A stretch of 64,000 nucleotides of DNA from Lonicera japonica (Eukaryota; Streptophyta; Magnoliopsida; Dipsacales; Caprifoliaceae), in the NCBI GenBank assembly GCA_021464415.1, contig CM038466.1, positions 29,480,833 through 29,544,832 of the forward strand. Reading direction: 5' to 3'. Of the stretch, positions 46,520-58,560 are shown piece after piece. How positions within the stretch are numbered: the stretch's first letter is position 1; every line of letters begins with the position of its first letter. A model generated the notes under the pieces. That model was given only the letters and a program-made list of their open reading frames with translations. It had not been told where the DNA came from and made no database searches. The translations under genes were made by a program, and so were the position numbers.

Positions 46520-48575
46520 AGAGCAAACCAAAGAGACTTCGACGATTCACCAAAGCAGTTTCGGTTCCAAATGTGAACTCAAAGAAGATTTCTTGAAGAA
46601 AGTTGTTACTAGGTCCGGAGTGGTGGATAGCATTATTTCATGGCAGAGTTCAAGCAAAGTAAAGACCTTAAGAAAACCGATGGAACAAAGCGTGGAAGAA
46701 TCACTGGGATTACAAAGCTTGAAGATGCTGATGATGTCGGGGGTAAGAATTGCCACAAATGCACCTTAATCTTGACTGAAGGAGATTCAGCTAAGGCTCT
46801 GGCAATGGCTGGAATTTCTGTTGTGGGTCAAAATTATTATGGCATGTTTCATTAAGAGGTAAATTGCTCAATGTGAGAAAAGCAAACCATAAACAGATAA
46901 TGAAGAATGTTGAAACCAAGAACCTCAAGCGAGTTCTTGGACTCTAGCATGGTAAAGATTATGACAAAGTCAAGTCATTAAGACATGGTCGCTTGATGAT
47001 AATGATTGATCACGATCATGATGGCTCTCATATCAAAGGGCTATTGATTAATTTCATTCATTCGTTCTGGCTATCACTGCTGAAATTCCAAATTTCTTAT
47101 TAGAGTTCATTACCCCAATTGTGAAGGTTACGAATGAAAAGACCAAAAAGGTGATAGCTTTCTATTCCATGCCCGAGTATGAATCGTGGAAGGAAAGTTT
47201 GCAGGGGTGCCAAGGGTTGGAAGATGAAGTACTATAAGGGGTTGGGAACAAGCACAGGGAAGGACACAAAGGAATATTTTAAAGATGTTGAAAGGCACAA
47301 GAAAGATTTTATCTGGGTTGATGAGCTAGCAAGATGGTGATGCAATAGAGCTCGCCTTTAATAAGAAGAAGATTGAGGCCAGGAAGAATTGGCTCCAACA
47401 ATTTGAGCCCAGTATTTTCCTTGATCAGACACAGTAGCTTATTAAGTACAGCGTGAACAAAGAGCTCACACTGTTTTTGGTGGCGGATCTTCAAAGGTCA
47501 ATTCTGTCAGTGGCTGATGGCCTAAAACATGTCAAAGGAAGATTCTGTTTTGTTCTTTCAAGAAAAACCTAGTTGAAAATGAATAAAAAGTTACCAATTT
47601 CTCGGGATATGTGTCTTCGAATTCGGCTTACCATCACCGTTAACAGAGCCTCGCCAGTACCATCGTTGGCATGGCTCAAGATTTTGTGGGCAGCAACAAC
47701 ATAAACCTTCTTGAACCCAGGGAGCAGTTCAGCACTAGCCACCAGGGGATAAAGACCATGCGAGTGCTAGGTACATATATACTAAGCTTATGCCCATCAC
47801 CTGGTATCTGTTTCCCAAGGACGACAATATCATACTTGACTACTTGAATGAAGATGGGAAGAATATAGAGCCAACATGGTACATGCCGGTTATACCAACA
47901 GTTTTAGTCAATGGAAGTGAAGGAATAGGGACAGGATGGAGCTCATATGTACCGAATTACAACCCAAGGGACCTTGTTGCTAATGTGAGGCGTTTATTGA
48001 ATGGTAAGCCAATGGAGCCTATGGATCCATGGTACAAGGGATTTAGAGATACTATTGGGAAAACATCAACAAAGGAAACTGGGGGTTAGCTATACTATAA
48101 CTGGAATTATAGAGGAAATCGATGAGACTACACTTCGGCTTACGGAGCGGCCAATCCAAAAATGGAACCAAGATTACAAGGAATTTCTTGAACCAATAAT
48201 GACGGGGAACGAAAAGATCAAGGATCCATTTATCAAGGACTATCGGGAGCATAATGATGACAAAACTGTACATTTCAAAGTCATGTTGTCGGAGGAGAAC
48301 TTTATGATGGCAAAGCAAGAAAGGTTGCTGAAAAAATTTAAGCTAACCACTACGATAACTGATAAGCACAAGCAATATGCACATCTTTGATCTGAACAAA
48401 TTCTTGAGGAATTCTTTCATGCAAGGCTAGCGTTTTACCAGAAACGAAAGGATACAATATTTCAGAATCTTAAACTGGAGCTGTTGAAACTTGACAACAA
48501 GGTCAGGTTCATCCTAATGGTAGTAGAAGGAAAGATCACTGTTAGCAACCATACGAAAAGAGTTGTTTTCTAACA
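46520..48575 (+). pseudogene. DNA topoisomerase II fragment, intronless pseudogene
   Basis: Continuous homology to the middle of plant topoisomerase II runs for about 680 codons with no intron-like gap. In order: SSFGSKCELKEDFLKKV, FKQSKDLKKTDGTKRGR, KCTLILTEGDSAKALAMAG (TOPRIM EGDSA at 46778-46792), DHDHDGSHIKGLLINF, YYKGLGTSTGKD, IVGMAQDF, ASARY with the catalytic Tyr at 47772-47774, then GSEGIGTGWSSYVPNYNP, DPFIKDYREHNDDKTVHF and LLKLDNKVRFILM. Stops (after YYGMFH, at LGL, and others), a 4-base insertion near 47328 and frameshifts break it. Both the ATPase domain and the C-terminus are absent. Plant topoisomerase II genes have many introns, so this is most likely a retroposed copy. It lies antisense to the host intron. 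Confidence 0.9.
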
Positions 48576-48578
48576 GAA

Positions 48579-48701
48579 AACTGACCGAAGTTGCTCTTTG
48601 AATGGATTTTACTTGCAGTATCTGTCAAATTAACAACTGAAAACTGATCAAAGTCGGTCTTTTGATTTTTTTACTTGCAGTATTTGTCAAAAAAATATAG
48701 A
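48579..48701 (+). repeat. Tandem duplication with TTTACTTGCAGTAT core
   Basis: AACTGACCGAAGT...TTTTACTTGCAGTATCTGTCAAA is followed by ACTGATCAAAGT...TTTACTTGCAGTATTTGTCAAA, two units of roughly 65 bases. The core resembles a splice acceptor, so remnants of intron sequence from the topoisomerase gene are possible. Confidence 0.6.
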
Positions 48702-48889
48702 TCAAGCTTACAATAATATAGCTTCTAAACTGAATGCATAAGCTGATTGCTCTAACTAAGGTTGTGTTCCATTGGCTCTGCGAAAACATTTGCCCGTGGA
48801 AACAGTTTCCTTGGAAAAATATTTTCCTGGAAAATATGCTAAATTTTCCCACTGTACATGTGCTAAGTCTCTTACACCGGTTATTTTTT

Positions 48890-49270
48890 TCTCAGATGAT
48901 AGTAACTTTTTTTTTTATAAGAAACAGAATTTTTATTGCATCTAAAACAAGATTACAACATAAAAGTAGGCTCCAACCATATTTACCATGCAACTGCCAT
49001 TACCGACAGACTCCACAACTGCTTGAATCTGCTATTATTTTGTTTAAAAGCCCACTTGAAGGTAGAACCCCCCACTATACCAAAGAAATTAAACAATTTC
49101 CCCCACGAATTTTGAACAAACTGGCAATGGAGTAGGATATGATCACTGCTAACCCTACATAACGCACACCTAACTTTGTTGATGGTCTAGATATCCAGCA
49201 AGTGGAACTGTTTTCTCTTATCAGTTGGAGTTGGTGGTGTCAGTCTATTACTATTCCTAAATTTATTTTG
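48890..49270 (-). pseudogene. LINE 3' remnant (zf-RVT region)
   Basis: On the minus strand the stretch reads RKQFHLLDI, a stop, then KVRCALCRVSSDHILLHCQF and SWGKLFNFFGIVGG. This is the zinc-binding reverse-transcriptase tail of plant LINEs (CxLCxxxxxSxxHLLLHCxxxxxxW). Only about 120 codons remain. A T-rich tract at 48900-48918 at its 3' end could be the poly-A tail read from the plus strand. Confidence 0.75.
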
Positions 49271-49458
49271 GGTGAACTTAGCTAAAGAATTTCCCTCACT
49301 GTATACATAATTAATCAATTAATTACCATCAATCATTTGCATAAAAACAATTATTCACTCACTATGACAAATTAATTAAGATCCTTAAACCAAAGCAAGC
49401 AGACAAATAATGAAGATCTAGGTTAAAAATGTGACTTGTAATCAAATAAGTTACTTAC

Positions 49459-50079
49459 CTGCAAATTGTTGAGCAAGGTAGCTGTGTGAAGCAAGGTATT
49501 ACCATCTTCATCAAACCCATTAAGAAAATTAGGATCGGCGTCCACAATTTGTTGGAGAATTTGAAGACCGCAACGAATCACACATCTCTGCAGACTGCTC
49601 GTTGGCTTGATAAACAAATACCCTGGCAGTAATTTACTAATGAATAGTTTTACAACTTGTTTGTGGCCGTTGTCGGCCGCCATGTGAAGAGGCGTATTTC
49701 CTTCATCGTCCTTGATAAGAAAACTAAAGGTACCACTACCACCTTGAAGATGATTTTGATTTTGATCTAGGATCAAGTGTCTCACAACCTCGAGATGCCC
49801 GTTTGCTGCAGCCAGGTGGAGCGGCGTAACCCCCTTCGAATCTGCTTTCGTCGCCCATTTTGGCCTTCGTCTCACTAGATATCGCACAATTTCTAGGTTA
49901 CCAAGCTCAGCCGCTTCGTGCAGGATCGTACGTCTTTCGATGTCAAACCATGGATATAGATCTTCCAGTTCAAGAAACACAGTATCCATCCATCCCCTGT
50001 AAATCTCTCCAGATCTCGCCATCTCTCTCACTTTCGTCTTTGCTTTTCTTTTCTTTCCTTCTGCAAGCAAATGACCCAA
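49459..50079 (-). CDS. Ankyrin-PGG membrane protein, paralogue 2, exon 1
   Basis: This is the 5' coding exon. The open frame starts at 50079, but an acceptor-like TTTGCTTGCAG lies inside it and the next Met, at 50022 (MARSGEIYRGW), is the likelier start. That gives 188 codons here and 432 in all. Ankyrin repeats are clear: TILHEAAELGNLEIVRYLV, TPLHLAAANGHLEVVRHLI, NTPLHMAADNGHKQVVKLF and NTLLHTATLLNNLQ. Each fits the TPLHxAAxxGHxxVVxxL consensus. Together with the PGG exon this is a membrane-anchored ankyrin protein of the ACD6/ITN1 type. Defence or salt-stress signalling is the family role; nothing here proves it. The exon is intact and keeps the ankyrin repeats that paralogue 1 lacks. Confidence 0.87.
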
Positions 50080-50390
50080 GAGTCAAACAGAATAATATAT
50101 CCCTATTCGGCTCTATCATTTTTTTATTGAGCAAAGCCAAAAACTTTGTTTAATCGATGTTGTTGCTATAAAATAAGAATGTGGTTGCTTCAGCTGCGAG
50201 TCCACAGTTCGAGAAGAAAATTCAGCAGTTGATAGCCCGTTTCCCGTACAATAATAAAAAAAAGACAGCTACAATTTAGTGGATGGTCGTAGAGCGTAGA
50301 GAGCAACGAGGGGATCTGACGGCTTAATGCTTGTTAAATGGGAAGAATTAAAAAAATTATTCGATGGAAAGCAATTGGGGATCTGACATT

Positions 50391-51304
50391 AAATATCACA
50401 TTTGCTCAATATACTATTATGAAATTTTAAAAATAATTACTTAATTAAAAGTTGGTTTCATCTAACTCATTAAATTAATTATTTGGTTCCAATTTGCCCT
50501 CTCCATTAAAAAAGTCCGTCAGCCATTAACAGAAGCAAGGACATTTGCGTCCAACCAAGTTACTTCTTTCCATTTTCTTCCTCTTCGACCATCTTCATCT
50601 TTTCCAGCCATCTTCCAACAAACTCTCTTCCCTTTCTCTCTTTTTTAACCCAAATCGATCTCTATATGAGTATTTTTGTCGGTCTCTATTTGTGTATTTT
50701 TGCCGAAATTATATGGGTATTTTCGCCAGAATCAATGGTCAATATTTGGTTATTCTTCACAAAAATCCTTGGTTATTCTTCACAAAAATCCATTCTCTCT
50801 CTCTTACCAATCTAGTTTAGAGGAGAAATAGAAGAGAAGAAAAAAGAAGTATAGTCAAAGCTTCGATTACCAAACCCAAATCGGTCTCTCTCTCACTCTC
50901 TCTGTCTCTCTTACCAATTCCAACACCACCTCCTTCGATTACCCATCTCCTTCTTCACCATCATCATAATCTAGGCTTTGATTTCCACCCTTCAAACCAA
51001 ATCCAAGGAGTAGCTTTCTCAAACCGCAATCTCTTTATTAAATTCCCACTCAATTTTGATTCCCAAAGCTCATCGAAAGATGGTAGGAGAAGATAAAGAT
51101 GGTTGAATTGAAGATAATGAAGAAGGGTAGAAATAACTTAGTTGGACAAAAATGCCCCTGCTTCCGTTAATGGCTGACGGACTTTTTTAACGAAAGGGGC
51201 AAATTGGACCCAAATAATCAATTTAATGGGCCAGATGGAACCAACCTTAGTTGGGTAACCATTTTTAAAATTTCATAATAGTTTAAGGACCAAATGTGAT
51301 ATTT
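50391..51304. mobile_element. Fold-back element with about 250-bp inverted arms
   Basis: The left arm (50391-50640) and the right arm (51060-51304) are inverted copies. Shared blocks include AAATATCACATTTG, ACTATTATGAAATTTTAAAAA, CATTAAATTNATTATTTGG and AAAAAAGTCCGTCAGCCATT. ATT flanks both ends (50388-50390, 51305-51307), which may be a 3-bp target duplication or chance. The centre is pyrimidine-rich with TATTTTTGTCGGTCTC-like repeats and codes for nothing. It lies about 310 bases upstream of the second ankyrin-PGG gene and could influence its promoter. Confidence 0.8.
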
Positions 51305-51307
51305 ATT

Positions 51308-53106
51308 GAAAAAGTGAAGAGTGAGGGGATGGGGTTTTACACTTTTAAAACAAATATATATTTAGGGGTTCTGCCCGAGTCAGTGTTAGGACATAAAAAA
51401 ATATACTGGTTCAGATCTTATTCAATCAAGATATGTGTACATACTCGATACACTAGGAGTCTAGGACCGAGTAAATGAGATTGAGTGTTACCAAGTAAAG
51501 TGGTGTATGTAATTAGCGCCCTCTTTACTAATTTTATAATACATGTAATATATACAGATGCGAGTTAGGATGGGTTGGGTTGGGTTAGGTCAGGTCGAGG
51601 TTTTAAGCCTAAAACCCGAACTCGGTTTAGTTTTTTCTTGAAACCCAAACCCCGCCCTGGTCTTAAATTCTATCCCATATTTACTTGTCTTTATACATTG
51701 AAAACAATGTAAGATTTCAGTTAGGGGTGGGATTTATTTGTCTTATCATTACATACACTTCACTTATTGCACTTTGTTAAAAAATCAACAAAAATTTTTG
51801 AATTTTTTTTTAAATGAACAAAGAAAAGCTTTGCAATGGTTCTTTGATATTAAATGAGATTTCCTTTGTCTAGCCTGTATGATAACGATGACGCATTCGT
51901 CTTAATACTTTACATGTGTATGCTTAGTTCTCCTACTATCATTATTAAGAGAAATTTCATGATTTTTAATCATCATTATATTTGAGCACATATGACAACT
52001 TATGCATGACTAGATAGAAGAGTGAGCATAACTGATGATTCCTGAAGAACATAAATGTGGAGACTAAGTAACCCGTGAGTATTTGAGCCAATCTTCCTAT
52101 TTGAGGGTTTTTACATCAACTCTTAATTTTTGAAAAGCGTATTTCACTGAATAGTCTCATTATTCTTTACTTTGATTGAACACTAGAAAGGTACGTTCAT
52201 AAAATGCAATTTCTTTTAAGGATTCTTGATATTACTTGAACCGAAGAACTATAGACTTTTGGAGGTGACTTAGGCCATCTTTGACAACCTACATATAGCC
52301 TAATCATACCTTTAAATATATACTGCTACTCACCCCTTTAAGCCTTATTTATAGCCTTTCTTTGATAGCCTGATATCCTTACCACACTCCAATTATGAGT
52401 GTAAATCATATTTATAGCCTACCTTTTATCTAAGAGTGTGTTGAGATTATTCACCCTAAGCCTTGCGTTACAACCCGAAAAAGTCCTAAAGATCCTTTGG
52501 AATATGGTTTTGAGGTGAGAGTGGTGGAGGGGATCCATTTATGCATTTCTCTTTTCTAGTGGTATTTATCCTTTCATAAGACTCATTTTCTTTCATAATT
52601 AACGTTTTTCATATATACATGTAAGAGGCATTTGAATTTGAATACATTTACTCTTTATAGCCCGTATGTAATAAGAGCATTTACACCCTATTCTTGAGTG
52701 TTTCATTTGTTAAGTGTATGCCATGTGAGAAATTGAGTTAAATCATAGTTTAAATGGGATTTGAAAGTTTTGTTTATTTAGATATCAATGATGTTATGTT
52801 GTTAATTCATACACACACAATGAAATTGGAGAGAAATAAATATTCTTATTAATCTTGCTAGTTTGAGAAATTTGATGTTGTGTGTGTCACATTGCTTAAC
52901 TTGTTGGTGTTTTGATGTCCTTGTTGAGTTATTTGCATTGGTGAAAGAAGAAAAATAAATTTTAAAAATGACCGTTGCATTCGAATTTTGTTGATATATT
53001 CACTGCAAACCATCATGAGACTTCACTGGTCCTCTTGGGGGAACCTTGAGGTTAACAAAAGAATTTATTTAAAGGCTTTTGCTTTTCTCGAGGACTAGCA
53101 AAGTAT
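51308..53106 (+). other. Probable non-coding 3' internal region of an LTR retrotransposon
   Basis: No protein homology is seen. Repeated TTATAGCCT blocks (52270-52450, 52660) and the run GAGGACTAGCAAAGTATAAG before a polypurine tract are usual for the untranslated 3' part of plant LTR elements. The left edge of the element is not visible. Confidence 0.5.
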
Positions 53107-53122
53107 AAGTTTGGGGGGAATT
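53107..53122 (+). promoter_or_regulatory. Polypurine tract before an LTR
   Basis: AAGTTTGGGGGGAATT immediately precedes an LTR beginning TGATGTGCC. Confidence 0.75.
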
Positions 53123-54517
53123 TGATGTGCCAAGAAATTGGTACATTATAGTCCATTAATATACACTTTGAAGAGCATATATTATTACATTTGTTATGTT
53201 TCTGGAGCTTTTCAGGTGTTTGGAATTAAATTAAGAAGTATTCGAATGAAGAAAATATTAACCACGCGCAAAGCTTGTGTTCAAGAAATTTTTGGCATTA
53301 ATCCATACAGAATTTGAAGAAAACACTAGACAAAAGTTCTAAATCTTTGAGTTAGCTATGCGTGGGCGAAAATATTGCGTCAATCAGAGTTCGGAGCGCA
53401 AAGTTATGATCAACGTACGATCAGTGCGCTGAAATATTAATTCCAGCGGGCCAATTAAAATAGCAAGCCCATCTTTACAATTAAAAAGTCCAAGCCCACT
53501 AAATTAATTCATGCAGCAGCCCACTGAACAGCCCATATAAAGAATTAAAGCCCATGACAAAGTCAAGCTACCAACAATATAAAGCAACAGCAGCCATGCA
53601 CAAATTGGAAAAAGGCAGCCTTTACTTTTATTTTTTTTCCTTTCTTTTTTTTCTTGCTTTTCGATAAACAGCAATAGCCGCAAGTTTTTATTTTTTCTTC
53701 TTCTTCTTGGCACGGTTTTTGAGAGAGCATTAGAAGCTAAATTTTATTTATTTTGAAGTGGATTTTTGTGGAGAATTACATTTAGATTTATTCTTCTTCT
53801 TTAATTTATTTGCGCGTACCAAGTAAATATTTAATTTATTTATTTATGTATTTATTAATTATGTTTTGTGTTTTATTTACAAGCATGCTAGGCTAGATTA
53901 TTTCCTAGGGTTGAGAATGATTATATTTGATTGATTCTATTGCACGTATTCATACCAATTGACTCTACCAATTTAATGCTTTAATGTTAAAAATAATTAT
54001 TCCTATTGAATGCCTATTTTAATTGATAAAAATAAAGTTGGATTCTCATTATTTTTTTAATTGGATTAACCTTATGATTTGTTGAGAGCAGATATAGGGT
54101 GTGTTTTAATGAATGTAGTGAGTGTTTTGATTTTATACATACACTTGGCTGTGAAAGAATTAATAATTGGATTTTATAAATTAATTGGACTTAATTGAAT
54201 TTATTTTTCGCATCTAATAGAGTCGAGAGACCAAATTAGTGCGAGACATATAGTAGAGTTTGCTGGGCATGAATATTAGGAACATGATATTAAATATCTG
54301 ACTCCGCCACACTAGTATTTTATTAATTGATTATTTTATTAGTATTTTTAGTTGATAAACCACCCCACTTAATTTCTAAGCTAGATTAGGAATTAATTAG
54401 AATTAGTGAGAGGGATACGTACGTTCCATCCGTCAAGTCCCTAGGGTTCGACCTCGCTCTTGCCTAAGCTCTATTAGTATCCGATTCATGCACTTGCGAG
54501 TAATTTAAAAATTCACA
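53123..54517 (+). mobile_element. 3' LTR of an LTR retrotransposon
   Basis: It begins TGATGTGCCAAG after the polypurine tract and ends near ATTCACA. The block from TTTGAAGAAAACACTAGA to GCGTCAATCAGAGTTCGG matches the solo LTR at 26143-28408, so the families are related. The terminal GGGTTCGACCTCG and CACTTGCGAG are common in plant LTR ends. The right end is approximate, with no target duplication identified. Confidence 0.65.
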
Positions 54518-55560
54518 AAAATACGGCAATGAAAGTATGAGAATCCGGATCTTTCTTTCGAATCCCGAGAGATTCTCTTCTTGTTTTGGTTTTCGTGTTG
54601 TTTTAAGGAAAACATGTTTTTAGAGTCTCCAATTTGTTTTGCAACAAAACAAACAAATTATTGTTATAAAAGATAATTAGAAACCAGACTATCTTTTATA
54701 TGTTAAATCCAATGATTTACTTAATATTGATAACATTTTTAGTAGGGTTCTGGAACTACTTTACGAATTAGAAAGGTCTAAGGCACAAAGTCCGCCCTTT
54801 CCGTCTCTTAATGGATCATGTATTTAATTCATATTTAGATATATTGTAAATAGTTTGAATTGTTTTCAAAAATAGTCATTTCGGATAAATTTAGTTTAAA
54901 ACAAATTTTATAAAATCAGACTCGAGTTTGTAAGTGTCTACGTATTCATTCATAGAATGAAATCAGAGTATCGTAGTTCTATAAGTTTGGAATCTATTTT
55001 TGTGGGGATTTTGTTTTGAAAACATGTCAAAACAGATTTTAGTTTTGTTGTAAAACTTATAAAAGACTGGTTTTGAACGTGGTGAACTCGTATGAATTTG
55101 ATTTAAAATTCGAGATTAAATATTCAGATGAATTATCGAAATGTATACCTGATGCGCTAAAACCAAAATAAAAGTCTTGCTTTCTTGTGGTGATATTCCT
55201 TCTTCAAGCTCTCTATAATCTCTTCCAAAATTCTCCATAAATTACCTAAAATAGATTTATTCTCTCTCAAACTCTTCTAGCTTTCATGATTCCCAAATGA
55301 CATCCCAATGGTCCTATTTATAGAGGAAATTCGCATTGAATCCAAACACAAAAAGGCGCGTGGCAGGGACTTGCGGCACCTAGCTGCAACAATCGGGTGC
55401 GGCACTGCCGCGTGGCATGCGCAGTGTCACAGGGTAGTGGCGTACAACATTATTCTGGGGGGTGCGGCATTGGCCCTAGAAATCCACCAAGATGCCTAAA
55501 AAAATCTATTATGTGCATGTTATGAATGCATGTGTGTGAAGTGTAGCATGGAGCTTCTGT
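54518..55560 (-). other. Possible minus-strand LTR remnant
   Basis: There is no coding region. A good plant TATA box, CTATAAATAGG, is present on the minus strand at 55313-55323. It lies next to a GC-rich patch with GTGCGGCA and GCGTGGCA repeats (55360-55470). This suggests the promoter part of an LTR in minus orientation, but I found no ends. Confidence 0.35.
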
Positions 55561-56317
55561 AAAATCGCAAATTAGGGTGTTTATAGATAGAGAGTTGATC
55601 AAAATTCTCTTAGAAGGCAACCAGCTATTGTGTGATAGTCTGATTGATTTGGTCAAACGTTTCCCACCTAGCTTGACCAATTATGACGACCATGAATCAT
55701 ATACTAGCCACACCCTAGGTAGTCAGTGCAAGGCCAACTATGATTTACCCATGCCTGCCTCTAAGGGCAAAAAAGGACACAGAGACAACTGGTATGACCT
55801 CGAAAGGAATCTGTCCACGCCGACAACCAAGGCATTTGACCACAAAGGTTAGGTTCCCAAAGGGTTAGTGCGCTTCTAAGAATTAACCCATAGGCTAAAG
55901 AAAAGCTCGACAACCTCACCAAGGGGTAGTCGGCCAACCAAACAACTAGCCAAAGCTCCCATAAAACCGGTTAGACGAAGACCTTAGACATTTCATACTT
56001 AATAATGTCCATAATCATGGGAAAGAAGAGGCTAAAACTACCAAAGATCTGGTTAAAAGGCTTTAGGAAAAGAGAAGCCATCTCCATTTACTGCTCGGAT
56101 AGTTAAGACAGACCGACCTCATAAGTTTATCATGCTTAAATACCCCATCTATGATAGAATATCTAATCCGGTTTACCATGTTCTAGCTTATGACCAAGCC
56201 ATGACATTATAAAAAAATAACGAGGCCCTCCTATTTAGATGTTTTGCCGCTAGTTTGGGTGAAACCGCACTCAAATAGTATCATCGACTGACCCCAAGGT
56301 CCATTGACAACTATAGA
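55561..56317 (+). pseudogene. Ty3/gypsy gag fragment
   Basis: Frames here give DRPHKFIMLKYPIYD, NPVYHVLAYDQAMTL, NEALLFRCFAASLGETALK and YHRLTPRSIDNY. This follows the gag pattern of plant gypsy elements (YDGxxDPxxHVxxYxxxM, then ALxCxxFxxxLxGxAxxWxxxLxPxSIxSF). Several stops interrupt it. It is cut at 56317 by the minus-strand copia LTR; the flank there is ATAGA. Confidence 0.65.
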
Positions 56318-57448
56318 TGAAAAGGCTAAAGCGCGCGCGTACGGAAGTGAATTAACTAATTAACCCTAGGTTTGTTATTTGGCGGTTTAATTTTGAAAAA
56401 AAAATTAATCGAATCAAAAAATAAACTTAGAATTTTATGGATTTTAACTCTGGAAAACCTGTTTAATCTTTTCTAACATGTAGCAATTAATAAAGTAATT
56501 AAACATATAAGCAAACACCAAAATTAATTAATGAGGTATCCCTGTAGTGCAGGACTAATTCTTAACAATCCACTATATGCACAAAGTTTATAGACTCGAT
56601 TAATCATAAATCACAAAGACTTACAAAACTTGAATCACACAAACTGACTATAAAAGTCTCCACCTTCTGCACGGATAATCCTCCTATCTGAATCACACAA
56701 ATAGGTTCACGAAGAGTTACTCGCCACGGTATCATACCGTTCTTTAACCCCGTTTGCGAATCACACGCACTTTAGGATCTGATTTGTTCTTTAGATTAAG
56801 AATGTTTGCTTTGGCATGAATAAAAAGCCTTAAAGTGGATTTTATGTTTTGAGGTTTTGATCTCTCTCTAAGATGTGAAAAACTCTCTCAAAACATGTAA
56901 AAGGTTGTTTTTATGATACAAGACAATGGGTTTTTTTTATAAGAAAAAGCTTGAGTCAAAAACCTTTTCGAATTAGGAAACTGCCTTTAAAAGGGAAATT
57001 TTATGATAAAAATACTCAGCCCAGATTTTGTAGCTAGACCGGTCCAGTGACACAAAATGTACCGGTCCAGTGACACAATATGTACCGGTCCATTAGCTGG
57101 GAAAAATGATTCCATGAAAAAATTATTTTACTGCCGAACCAGTCCAACATAGAAACCTATACCAGTCCGATTTTGGACTTTTTGAAAATTATTTGAAAAC
57201 TTTAAAATTTTTATGAACTTGATTCGAAAACACTTTGAATTTATCTTTTCTAAAAATAACCACCTTAGGAAGAATCAAATTCAAATGCCAATGCTCACGG
57301 TTTCTATCTTTATGTAATTCTTCAATACACCTCTTTGGTAGCTTGGCTTGCCTATAGATCTTCAGATTTTATCTAAAACAACTTAAACAATTTACAAGCA
57401 ACATGTTTTTGTTGAAGGAATTAAGCCAACACAATTCTAGACTTTAAA
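56318..57448 (-). repeat. Minus-strand copia LTR, copy A
   Basis: On the plus strand it begins TGAAAAGGC and ends near GACTTTAAA, 1131 bp, matching copies B (59381) and C (63112). Its CCGGTCCA motif occurs at 57038, 57061 and 57084, a local 23-bp triplication, plus ACCAGTCC at 57138 and 57161. It is the 3' LTR of an element whose internal remnant continues to about 58560. Confidence 0.8.
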
Positions 57449-58560
57449 ATCACTCCCTTTGGCTATTCTGAGACAAAACCCCATACAACCTAACAGACTT
57501 GATGAATTGATAACTATAACTACGCTATCCCATACGCAATTACAATAACAAAATTAATTCTCACCTATTACAACAATAACTAAGGATGCAAAACATGCCA
57601 ACACCTTGAATCTCTTAGCCAGTTGCTGCAAACTCAAACTTCTCCTCATCCTGTACTTCAATCTGAAGCACCAAAGCTTAAATAAAACCTTTGAGAAGCA
57701 TCTGGGTTAAACAAGAGAGATAAATAATCAATGAAATCAAAAACCTCCCCTAACCCAACAATTTCCTTATAAATTCTTCTCCCCCTTTTCGTAAGGAATA
57801 AAAAAGGCAAAATAATAGAGTATGCTAGGAATTCAAATCTCTCCCTTTTAACTACTCCCCCTTTCTATGTACTCTTTCCCTGAAACATATATAATATCTC
57901 CCCTAATGTTAAGAAAATACAATAAAGTCATGGAAGGAATACATGGAAAGTAGTGAAATAAGGAAACCAACTATCTCCAATTCACAAAGAAAATCAGTTT
58001 GGAAATTTGAAGTAAAAAAATTGCCAAACAAAAATAATTTTAGCATAACTTAACATGCATTGCTATGTACATATATTAAATCTAGAAATTATTAATTAAT
58101 ATAAAAAACTTGTGATTTCCATTGGGTTAATACATGTGTCTATGAAAGATAATCGACTAGTAGGTATATATACGCCAACCACCAGAGAGTTTTCAAATAT
58201 ATTCCGTTGTGCATGCAAATTGGATCATACAATAGTGCATTCGAATATACATATATAGGTCTTGAAAAAATCGTGCACCCATATGCGTGAAAATTTGTAA
58301 AGCCTCTAAGTTATTAAATTTTCAACTTTTCCTTCCTCAGAAGCAATATTTTCTCTCAAACATGCAATTTATTTTGCATTTAATTGATGATGTTTTTATG
58401 CAAGAAATCATTCAATTTTGAGGGAGGCTTTCACCCCTAGTGGAGGCCAACTATACACCGTTTGGGAACTACGGTTATCCTTCCACTATGTTAGCCTTTT
58501 TTCTATCCCCTCTATATTTTTTGCTCAGTTTGCTTATCTTTTAAATTTTCAAATCACCAG
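57449..58560 (-). mobile_element. Internal 3' remnant attached to copia LTR A
   Basis: It starts with the polypurine tract (CCAAAGGGAGTGA on the minus strand) and is homologous along its length to 60525-61617. Landmarks are AGAAGCATCTGGGTTA, CCTCTATGTACTCTTTCCC-like text and GGAGGCTTTCACCCCTA. No protein frame survives. Confidence 0.7.

Larger units (their letters stand above)
44015..49458 (-). other. Long intron of ankyrin-PGG paralogue 2
   Basis: The donor is CAG followed by GTAAGT at 49459/49458. The acceptor TTTTGCAG ends at 44015. The junction is phase 0, at the same codon position as in paralogue 1. The 5.4-kb intron contains a hAT-like element, a CT microsatellite, a topoisomerase II pseudogene and a LINE remnant. 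Confidence 0.8.

Noticed and set aside
49423..49458. Extension of exon 1 of paralogue 2 past the donor site
   Set aside because: The open frame continues by chance into the intron; the CAG/GTAAGT donor and the paralogue comparison place the exon end at 49459.
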